From assembly GCF_035046485.1 (NCBI RefSeq), contig NC_085137.1, positions 381,796,706-381,860,705 of the forward strand: a stretch of 64,000 nucleotides of DNA, written 5' to 3'. Under the pieces are notes generated by a model that was given only the letters and a program-made list of their open reading frames with translations, was not told the origin of the DNA and ran no database searches. Both the position numbers and the translations under genes were made by a program. Within the stretch, counting starts at the first letter, position 1. Each line of letters starts with the position of its first letter. The stretch comes from Aedes albopictus (lineage: Eukaryota; Arthropoda; Insecta; Diptera; Culicidae). Below, piece by piece: positions 56,200 through 64,000 of the stretch.

Positions 56200-56735
56200 T
56201 GCTGGTAGGTAAAATCGAAAACGACAGAACAAAACTTGGCAACAGTGTTACGGTAGACGGAGATATCTTCAAGGTGATAGAAGAATTTGTCTACCTCGGT
56301 TCCTTGCTATTTGGTGCCAGTAACATGAACCGTGAAATACGAAGTGCCATCATATGTTGAAGTCGTACCTACTATGGGCTCTAGAATAAGCTACGGACAT
56401 ATAAGAGGAGGACTTGTAAGCACGATCTCGTTGCACTCCGTTGCACTTCCTGGAAGTGGTTAAAAAATGGACGCATACGGTGAGCAGAAGCGGGAATGCC
56501 AGATAACAACCCTGCAAAGTTGGAGTTTCCCAACCATCGGGTTGGGGTTTATTACAAGTGTATACACTAGCTCGGAACCCATCTAAGCAACAGGCTCTGC
56601 CCACCACCAGAGAACCTGGCTGACGAACACAGTAAATCAACCACGCTGGCCAGTAATAGGCATATAGACCAGCAGCGGAAAACGCAAATTGGTTAGGGTT
56701 AGAAAGGGAACCGAATGGATTGGGCAAACATAAAA
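56200..56735 (+). pseudogene. RTE-clade LINE fragment, internally deleted, plus strand
   Basis: Plus-strand text reads KIENDRTKLGNSVTVDGDIF, then EEFVYLGSLL, NREIRSAII and SRTYYGL, then jumps to GNARQ/PDNNPAK-like text near 56490. These match the C-terminal part of the RTE at 53546 with the middle missing and with stops. The opposite orientation shows it is an independent fragment. Confidence 0.75.
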
Positions 56736-59213
56736 TTTTAATTGCGTTACATGAAATCCCAGAACCGTCGACAGTCCGTCTATCCTTCTACACGTCCCGT
56801 AAGCGGAAGTATTCGCTCTCGGTGGCCCATCAACATCCAGCTTTCAAATCCAAATTAGCTGCCCGTTTTTTCATCGCAGTGGCGAGCACCGAGTGCCGCA
56901 GAATTCGACCGGGTTGGGGTAGGAAGGGTTCAATCTGCGTAGTAGTCGTAAAAAACCAAGCTAAAGCGATGACGGCGACGTGGGCTCGACATCTGATGGG
57001 AAAAATGAAAAATTGAATTAATTCTGACAGGCCAACATCGGGAAGTGGGTGAATTTTGGAGAGTTGTGGCGGTACCACGAATATTTTAATTGTAAGATGA
57101 ACTAATAAATGAAGTTGTACAAAATATGATATAGTCCATTGAATTACCCCCTGTAAATATTCCACTCAAGTTGAGTGAAATCGAATAAGAGTTCATGTGT
57201 TCATTTGCTCCACTCCGCATACCAAAAACAGAATGAGTGCCCTGTGTAATTCTGGCGCCGAGCGTAAAGCGACAGCCAAATCTAAAATCGAGTCTGTGCT
57301 TCGGGCATCGACCGGGGTTCAAGTATCGTTGACCCCTCAATTCTTTTATTGATGTTCGGGAGGGATACGAGTTGATTGATCGGGTCTTCAGAGGGAAATG
57401 GAATGCTTTCTCCGGACGGGTAGAGAAAGTGGTGTGTGTGAAGGCGATTTTTGACCTTCGCGAAATTCCACTTCGTGGATTTCGCGTAATTTCCGGCGAC
57501 GAAGATTTTCATATCTCGCGCCTATTCTGAGGATCTTAGAACTTGACTCGTCCACTTCGTTCTGGACTGCGGAAGAGGCGAGATCGGTCCCAGTAAAGTT
57601 CCGCGCCGTGGTGTGAAGTTCAAGCTAGTTAGGCAAAGTGCCGTATTAGTGCGTTGTGCGATTAGGCGGTTTTTGAGTGCGAGTGTTGAACCTTGGATGC
57701 GACAGGTTCGTGGCAAGTTGCGAGGCCCGTCACACCACACCCCCAAAATCAGCGACCGTTTTCGACCCCGCTTACCAGCTTCGGAGTTTGGCCCGGCGAT
57801 ACACGTGGGCCGGAGGGGCAGCGTCCGTCAATACCGCGCCCTTGGCAGGGCGGCAACATCGAAGTCCGGTTTCGTATCGGCAACCATACCGTGAAAGAGT
57901 GAAGGAGTGAGTTTTTCCGTGAAGAAAAAGTTTTGGAGTAAGCACCAACCGGTTTCGAACCGGTGTCCCCCGCGTGAGGAGCACGCTCGCTACCTCGACG
58001 CCACCGCTGGTGACGACCAGCGAGTCGACGGCTGTATCCCGTCGGAGAAGACCACGAACCTCGTGTGAGGCGCCGTTGAGCACGGCCACTGCATGATCCC
58101 GTAGCAGAAGGAGCAGGAGTCACCGCGTGTCAATCACGTGACTCGCCAGCAGTAGCCACAAGCAACCGCCCATGCCTCCACACCAGTAACGTTACAAACC
58201 GTGAGTACTCTTTTTTGCTTTCCCATGCGCATGGTGAATTTCGCCCCTAGTCTGGTCAAACCGCTAGCGTGGCCCCACCGATCATTTTTTCCGCGCCCTA
58301 CCGTTCGCCCGCTTATGCGACGTAGACGGCTGCTATAAAGTGCACGTTTTGTTGCAAATAAACACCGAAAGTCGCACCGCACATTAAATGAATTAACCGC
58401 ACGAAAAAGAGAAGAGAGAGAATAGAAGCTAGAGGGAATGAGAGAATAGAGCTAGGCCTAGTGTGTAAGATTATATCGATAAGGTAGAATGAAATTGTGG
58501 TAAATATAGAGAGAAATGAATTTGGTATAGATGTGGAATTGGTATTTTCGATGCGTAAGAATAAATGAGTAGTTTGGGCAAAGTGGCGTTGAGTCGTTCT
58601 TTAGTGGGAGAAATCTGAAGAGGTAGATGTAGAAGGGATTTCACGTTTCCGGTCGTTTTTTTCAGTTTTTAGGTCATTTTCTGGGGAGGTTGGCCCTGAA
58701 TCCAACCAAAGGGGCATTTCTCTAATCGAACGAAGATTCGTTCGAGGTGTTTGAGTCTTGTTTTCCCGTGATGATAACCGTCGCGAGCCTTACTTTGTCG
58801 CCGGCGGAAATCAATTTCACGTACACCAATTTCTTTATTTGCACGACTTTGGTCGTGAGGCATTTCGTTTCCCTCATCAGCCAGCTCGTTTCCCGCCCAT
58901 TCATTTGGGGAAAACTTGAACCCTACCCTGAAGGGTCTCAATAAGGTCGGGCAACCATCAATCTCGGTAAGTGGTCTCCCTCGGGAGTGGCGCTTAAGCC
59001 ATTTTTACTTGTCACCGGGAAACTCGCAAGGCTGTCGGGTTACAGAGTATGTACCTATGGAACAGGTTCCATCAATAGCGAATATTTGTCACCAACAGAA
59101 TTCGTTTTTATTTCCTAGCGATGTTTTAGGGCGTTAAGTTTTCTCAGTTTTCTCAGGTGAAAGCAAATTAAGTTCCCAGTCAACGATTGTGGAAGTACTA
59201 CTTACTTTCAGTC
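56736..59213. other. Unassigned DNA, GC-richer 57.2-58.4 kb, no confident gene
   Basis: 57240-58400 is GC-rich, with CTGGCGCCGAGCG at ~57250 that resembles a primer-binding site of an LTR element, but no LTRs or polyprotein were found. A tRNA-like string lies at 57944-58012. 58669-58941 (minus) has a 90-codon open frame (ADEGNEMPHDQSRANKEIGV) that might be a fragment of a retroelement protein; the family was not recognised. Confidence 0.35.
57944..58012 (-). other. tRNA-like sequence
   Basis: The minus strand has TGGCGTCGAGGTAGCGAGC (A-box-like) and ACCGGTTCGAAACCGGT (a strong T-arm hairpin with B box), with CTCACGC in between. No 3' acceptor partner for the 5' strand was found, so a functional tRNA is unlikely. 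It may be a SINE head or relic. Confidence 0.35.
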
Positions 59214-59401
59214 CTGGGCACCCACGGTGGTACAGAGGGCTGAATTGAAAGATTTCCATCCTGGGCGATTGCCAGCCATCGCCTTGACCTGTGGCCAGGT
59301 TAAATTTCTGTCGACTTGCTTGATTTACCGTTATTGAGGCTGCGCCGCCATGAGCCTCTGGGTCTGCCTCTGCTGCGATGTCCTGCTAGGTTCCAGTCTA
59401 A

Positions 59402-59581
59402 GGGGCTGTCCATAAACCACGTGGTCATTTTTTTGGGACTTTTCAAAACACCCCACCCCCCCCCCCCCCCCGCGTGGTCATTAGTCCATACAGATTTTTT
59501 TATTAGTTCATACAAAATGGTCATTGGCCGAACCCCCCCCCCCCCCCCCCCCTAATGACTACGTGGTTTATGGACAGCCCC
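59402..59581. mobile_element. 180-bp Harbinger-type MITE with two poly(C) tracts, TAA TSD
   Basis: The ends GGGGCTGTCCATAAACCACG are perfectly inverted and continue into TGGTCAT/ATGACTACG. The target TAA is duplicated (59399-59401 and 59582-59584), as for PIF/Harbinger MITEs. Two C runs lie inside: 16 bases at 59456-59471 and 20 at 59533-59552. It sits in the C-terminal region of the RTE LINE. Confidence 0.9.
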
Positions 59582-60839
59582 TAACGGTTGTTTGCAGAAT
59601 TCGTTTGCGCCGCTGCGTAGAATATGGCCGACCCACCTCCACCTTCGTTCCCGAATTTCTGTCGCTTTCGGCTTTTGATGACATCGACGATGGAGCTAGA
59701 CATTCAAGATGCAATTGCGAGGCCACCATGCACGAATTATATACCGCAGGCGTCTATTGATGAAGACCTGCAATCGTTGAGTGTTCTCCACTGATAGACA
59801 CCAGGTTTCACTGAGGTAAAGCACAGATTTCACGTTTGCGTTGAAAATTCGAATTTTGGTGCGTCGACTAATCTGGTTGTTTTTCCATGCATTTCGCAAA
59901 CTCGCAAAAGCAGCCCTAGCCTTCTTGATCCGTGCACCTATGTCGAATGTCGATCTTGGTGCCGCCATCGGCTGCCATTTGGCTACCAAGATATTGAAAG
60001 CTTTTAACATTCTCCACTGATTGCCCAGCTATCGTATGCTTGAAGGGTTGATCGTTTTTAAACCCAATGATTTGACCTTGTTTATGTTGATGGTAAGACC
60101 TGCCGCTGAGAAGCGATTGGCAAGATCATCGAGCTTGCTCTGCATATCAGAGCGCCTTTGAGCTAGCAGAGCAACGTCATCAGCCAGTTCGAAGTCATTT
60201 AGGTGCTCCATGGTGATGGGCTGCCTAAGCCATCCACGATTTAGTTCACGGTCAATCGCACCGTGAAAAACACCGTGGTGCAGTATTCTGCACGAAAGTG
60301 CCCTGTACTGTGCTTCAATGAGGCCGATGATTTTCTAAGGGAGACCCTTGTGCTGGAGGGCTTCCCACATGTTTCCGTGATTGAGACGGTTGAAAACATT
60401 TTCGTAATCAGTGAACACCAGGTAGAGAGACTCTTGGAATTCATTGATTTGCTCCAGAATGATACAGAGCGTGACAATATGGTCCACTCAGGATCGTCCG
60501 GCACGAAATTCTGCTTGCTGCCATCGGGGAGTTGCGTCAATCTTCTCCTGTATCCGGTTAAGGACCACTTTGCAGAGGACTTTGAGAACGATACACAGTA
60601 ACATGATGCCCCGACAATTATCGCATGCAATCAGGTCACCCTTTTTGTGTACCTTTACTAAGACGCCTTGCAAGTCGGCCGGAAATGTCGCGGTTTCCCA
60701 TATGTTGCAGAACAGTTGATGCAATAGTTGTGCGGCTACTACGGGGTCAGCTTTGAGCATCTCAGCTGATAGGCGATCGACCCCTGGGGCTCTGTTCGAT
60801 TTCATGCTACGGATGGCTGTTTCTATCTCCTGCACTGAT

Positions 60840-61022
60840 TTTTTTTTTTATTTTTATTAACGAGATTTTTAGCCCTAGGCTAGTTCATCTCGGGACCCAC
60901 GCTTTACTTCCCTTCCGAAGGAAGAACAAACATTTAGTGAGTTTTTCGGGAGTGGGATTCGATCCCAGGTCCTCAGCGTGATAGTCACGTGTTCTAACCA
61001 TCCAACCAGGTCCGCTCCACGA
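60840..61022 (-). mobile_element. SINE sharing the ORF1-only element's 3' hairpin (copy C)
   Basis: On the minus strand: a tRNA-like head with TGGTTGGATGGTTAGAACAC (A box) and GGATCGAATCC (B box), an ~80-bp body, then the nested hairpin (CGAGAT, AGCC, TAG, GGCT, ATCTCG) and an A-rich tail. The TSD CCTGnACTGAT (11 bp, one difference) lies at 60829-60839 and 61023-61033. The 3' module matches 25133-25157, so this SINE likely uses the same reverse transcriptase partner. It interrupts the RTE just before the RT. Confidence 0.88.
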
Positions 61023-61771
61023 CCTGTACTGATGGAGCTTCGGTGTTGACACGGGTAATGCGTCGAACCCTTGGCAGATCATGCTGAGGTGTTGATGGCG
61101 TGACCGACACCTGAAAAACGGTTTCCAAAGTGTTTGAACCAGCATTTCAACTAGTCAGCCGGGTCGGTCAGTAACTGTCCAGACGTGTCATCCACGGGCA
61201 TCATAGCGTTCTTCTTGGTCCCACTAAGGCGAAGTGAGACATCGTAGAGGAGACGGATGTCGCCGGTGTTTGCGGCTTTCTCGCCTTCGTCGGCTAGGGA
61301 GTCCGCCCACGCTCTTATGTCCCGTCTACATGAGCGTTTCACTTCCTTTTCGAGAGCCGAATAGCGCTAACGGGCTACGGCTTTGGCTCCTTGTGTTATC
61401 GCTCGCTCTATCGCGGCTTTGGCGTTCCTTCGCTCCTCTATCTTCCTCCAGGTATCATCTGTGATCTACAGCTTTCTCCGGATGCGTAGTTCATCCAAAT
61501 CTTGATGGCGCTCCATTGATCTTCTACGCTTCCACCTTCTGGAATATTCGCTGCACGGTTCTCTAGCTCCTCGACGAATGACCTTTTCACCGCAGCGTCT
61601 TCCAGTCGGCGTGTGCCGAACCGGCACCCGATTTTCTCCTCTTGTCGATGGATCCTAGCAATGCGCAGCCGGATCTCGCCAATTTAGAGATGATGATCGG
61701 ACGCAATGTTGGCGCTACGTTTGTTCCGCACATCAAGGAGGCTCCGTCTCCATTTTCGGCTGATGCAGATG

Positions 61772-62030
61772 GGGTCTCCTGTTAGCCTAGTGTTTAAGGC
61801 TATGGATCGCCAATCCGGAGACGGCGGGTTCGATTCCCGTTCCAGTCGGGAAAATTTTCTCGACTCCCTGGGCATAGTGTATCATTGTACTTGCCTCACA
61901 ATATACAAATTCATGCAATTGCAGGCAAAGGAAGCTCTTCAATTAATAACTGTGGAAGTGTTCAAAGAACATTAAGTTGAAGCGAGGCAGGCCAAGTCCC
62001 AGTGGGGACATAGAGCCATAAAGAAGAAGA
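61772..62030 (+). mobile_element. tRNA-derived SINE with (GAA)n tail
   Basis: A box TTAGCCTAGTGTTTAAGG, B box GGTTCGATTCC, body CTCGACTCCCTGGGCATAGT and ATTAATAACTGTGGAAGTG, tail GAGCCATAAAGAAGAAGAAG. At least AGATG is duplicated (61767-61771 and 62031-62035). It splits the endonuclease of the RTE at the DHI/CIS codons. Same subfamily as the SINE at 35508. Confidence 0.9.
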
Positions 62031-62126
62031 AGATGTGGTCGATTTGATTTTCCGTGACGCCATCACGGGAAACCCATGTCACTTTGTGCACTGGTCGATG
62101 AGGAAGAGCGCTCCCCCAATCACCAT

Positions 62127-62318
62127 AGGCGCCAACTTGTGACGTAGTTGGGGGGGGCGAAGCTCTCAAAAATTGGACAATATTCAAGTTTTTTCAGCTC
62201 AATGCACTAGTTTTCACGTGAATATGCCTAAATAAGCTGAACTGCGTCAGTATTTTCCGTATTTGATTGGTTTTGAGAGGCCTCGCCCCCCCAACTACGT
62301 CACAAGTTGGCGCGTATG
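62127..62318. mobile_element. 192-bp MITE with long TIRs, 11-bp TSD
   Basis: The inverted ends share GCGCCAACTTGTGACGTAGT and the following TGGGGGGGCGA. The target CCAATCACCAT is duplicated (62116-62126 and 62319-62329). An 11-bp TSD with long TIRs fits Mutator-like MITEs better than hAT or Tc1, but this is tentative. It lies in the RTE endonuclease region. Confidence 0.85.
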
Positions 62319-62920
62319 CCAATCACCATGCCATTGTTACCGCAAAACTCTGCGAACAACTCTCCGTTTTCGCTCATTTCTCCGAGACCATGGCGTTCCA
62401 TGACGTGCTCATAGTCCGACTTATCGGAGCCAACCTTCGCGTTGAAGTCGCCCATGATGATCTTGATATCACCTGTCGGAATCTTGTCCACGACAGCATT
62501 CAGTTGACTGTAGAAGTTCTCTTTGTTTTGCAATTCGGCAGCATCGGTTGGCGCGTAACATTGGGTCATGGTGAGGTTTCGAACCCGTGTTCTGAATCTG
62601 GCTACAATTATCCTCTCATTAATAGGTTTCCACTTCATGAGCGCTGAGCAGGAAACCAACTCCACGGTGGCGAGGAGCGTGTTCACCTCGTAGGCCAGAG
62701 TATAGCAGAATTTGACGCGACGCCAATCTAAGTTCTCCAAAGTTCGACCAACGGACTTCGCTCAGTCCTAGAGGATATCAAAGCTTCATACGGCATGCCT
62801 CATTGGCTAGTTGTGCCAGTTTACCCTGCTAGGCTAGGGTTAATACATTCCAAGTTCCAATTATTGTCCGTTGTTTTGCGCTAAAAGTCGTTGCCGTTGA
62901 ATCAGTTCGTAATCTTTCAT

Positions 62921-63290
62921 ATTCGGTTTCTGTAACGGTTTTTTAGTTTCAGAAACAGTAGGTTGTTGGCCCAAGGTCCCCTATCCATCGTGGTGGGGCT
63001 GCCACCTTAGGTAAAGCTTCCGGTGGAGGAGCATTTCATACTCAGCCGCTGGATGCTAGAACAGACGCTGTTTGAGGCGCACCTCCTTGTTGAACAGACG
63101 CTCGAGGCGTACCTCCTCAATCTAGCTGAAGTCAGAAGGACAACATTGCTCAGGCTGCACTACCAGCTAAACACACAACTCTTAGCTGGCGGCCTTTGTC
63201 ATCGCTTGACCCGTGGAAACATAGGAACTTGTAAGGACCAGAGTTGTTGGACGCTTTCCTTTCCGACTCACCGTTTTGCAGCCCGGGTAA
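62921..63290 (-). other. Probable 5' region of the RTE LINE
   Basis: Lies directly upstream of the RTE ATG and shares its GC-richer composition. It contains a short imperfect tandem (GAACAGACGCT followed by GAGGCGnACCTCCT, twice, near 63060-63110). The 5' boundary of the element was not found. Confidence 0.4.
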
Positions 63291-64000
63291 TACCACTGGT
63301 AGTAATTTATAGGGTATGTGCCAATTTTCTTACTAACCTCCCATCAGGTTATCGAAAAGTTCCGGAACACTACCGGTAGTCTCAGGTGTAGTATGAGACT
63401 ATTTTCTTGCTGACCGTTTATCTAGTTATCGAAAAAAAAAGCCGGTATATGATGTTTTTCATGCATGGGTTTGGTTCATTTTTATATTTGGCCACTTTCT
63501 GCGGGATCCGAGAACCGGTTCCGGAACACTACCGGTACCAATTGGTCTGAAACTCTTTTTCTTTTTACCGTTCATCAGGTTAACGAAAATGCCGCGGTTT
63601 CATGTGTCGCATGCAAGGGTTTGTAACACTATTTCTATGTGGTCCCATCCTGGGGAGTATTGTGTTGTTCCTCTCTATTCATCAATGTAAAAATATTTTG
63701 TTTCATTGTAGGAAATCGCACGTTCAGTTCACAAATTCCACTCGTTGTTTTCTGCAACGAAAATATTTTTAATGTGCTGGTGGAAATGTTTCACGAAACA
63801 CTGCGTTTTGCAATATCGTCAACAGAAAGCGCTAGTGTGAAACGTCAAACGCAAAGAAAAGCGGTACGAGCGCCTCTAGTTGTAAAAGTCACAACTATGA
63901 AGATTTAAATGATCGTTTAAAGCGTGGTCGATGGAAATTTCGCAAGTGTTACGTCTGTTTGTCTGTGGCTAAGGTTTTGATCGATGGATATGGCTCGTAT
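63291..64000. repeat. ACCGGTAGT-type dispersed/tandem units and unassigned DNA
   Basis: CCGGAACACTACCGGTA recurs near 63361 and 63513, and a CTTnCTGACCGTTTATCTAG-like segment followed by TTATCGAAAA recurs nearby (63330, 63405, 63570). This suggests ~100-180-bp repeats. From ~63650 to the window end nothing was recognised. Confidence 0.45.

Larger units (their letters stand above)
59214..62920 (-). mobile_element. Nearly full-length RTE-clade LINE with four nested insertions
   Basis: On the minus strand the copy holds leader, endonuclease, RT and C-terminal region in order, ending near 59214 after WPQVKAMAGN/RPGWKS-like text and CCACCGTGGGTGCCCAGGAC. It is interrupted by a Harbinger-type MITE (59402-59581), a SINE (60840-61022), a SINE (61772-62030) and a MITE (62127-62318). 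Each interruption can be removed to rejoin the LINE text. Domain details are given with the ORF. The sequence is different from the RTE at 53.5 kb (SR2-like wording ARIKKARAAFASLRN). Confidence 0.85.
59220..62920 (-). pseudogene. RTE-clade ORF: endonuclease + RT, broken
   Basis: Starts at ATG 62918-62920 (MKDYELIQRQRLLAQ). Endonuclease: TIIGTWNVLTLA, LSEVRWSNFGELRLASRQ, RGVGFLLSAHE, PINERIIVARF, QCYAPTDAAE, IIMGDFNAKVGSD, TENQIDHI and IASDHHL. Linker: LEDAAVKRSFVEELENRA. RT: MKSNRAPGVDRLSAEMLKA, AEFRAGRS, then FELADDVALLAQ with the catalytic ADD (~60180). C-terminal: GARIKKARAAFASLRNAWKN, NANVKSVLYLSETW, HRSRGRPRGSWRRSLNN. Damage besides the four insertions: stops near 62811, 62850, 61150 and 59696 and several frame changes. 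Residues of both catalytic centres are still readable. Confidence 0.88.

Noticed and set aside
57240..57300. LTR retrotransposon primer-binding site (TGGCGCC)
   Set aside because: No LTR pair, gag or pol could be found around it. A 7-base match is too little.
57613..58089. Arg/Pro-rich frames on both strands at 57.6-58.1 kb
   Set aside because: Mutually overlapping frames in GC-rich DNA without any recognisable motif; treated as composition artefacts.

Overview
The window looks like euchromatic but repeat-dominated DNA from an Aedes-type mosquito. The reasons are tRNA-derived SINEs of the Feilai type, RTE-, R1-, I- and LOA-like LINEs with mosquito-style sequence, many palindromic MITEs, and no confident host coding gene. 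No intact host gene, true tRNA gene, rRNA or CRISPR was found. Almost all protein signal comes from transposable elements, most of it broken by stops and frameshifts. The one long undamaged ATG-initiated frame is an ORF1-like protein on the minus strand at 25180-26151.

Layout. 0-6.2 kb: AT-rich DNA with a palindromic MITE (1472-2373), a Feilai-like SINE (2414-2682) and a cluster of inverted modules carrying a CGCC(R)CCTAGCGG-type motif. 6.27-11.03 kb: a 5'-truncated R1-clade LINE with a 13-bp target-site duplication (TSD). 13.2-22.5 kb: a 23-bp, EcoRI-rich minisatellite split by a 6.2-kb hAT-like insertion. That insertion holds a 3.9-kb foldback, which itself holds a 202-bp MITE and a 2.4-kb element with an 8-bp TSD. 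22.6-24.1, 39-39.2 and 40.9-42.2 kb: degenerate CCTGAGACC-type tandem DNA. 25.09-26.22 kb: a complete ORF1-only retroelement. 27-35 kb: MITEs, foldbacks, tandem and directly duplicated AT-rich segments. 35.5-36.8 kb: a SINE and a hAT MITE beside a TATA-containing, possibly host, region. 38.1-43.7 kb: two elements with iterated end motifs, and a 5'-truncated RNase H LINE. 43.79-44.48 kb: a 694-bp tRNA-headed retroposon with a 19-bp TSD. 45.06-51.4 kb: one I-clade LINE in three collinear pieces, separated by a foldback and by a 2.3-kb element. 53.5-56.7 kb: RTE LINE pieces with a palindromic hAT MITE. 59.2-62.9 kb: a nearly full-length RTE LINE carrying four nested insertions.

The most interesting observations are these. 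(1) The ORF1-only element has an Inr+DPE start and a nested 3' hairpin; the same hairpin ends a SINE at 60.8 kb and a relic at 0.6 kb, with paired base changes. (2) The 47.1-49.5 kb element carries a dense cluster of heat-shock elements, a TATA box and an initiator in hsp70-promoter geometry. (3) That element and the 17.76-20.20 kb element look like one unclassified family whose ends are iterated ~15-18-bp motifs. Several nested insertions can be read precisely because a second copy of the target in the same window shows the empty site.

Limits: everything here was read by eye. Family names above clade level are tentative, repeat boundaries without a TSD are approximate, and no database or folding program was used.
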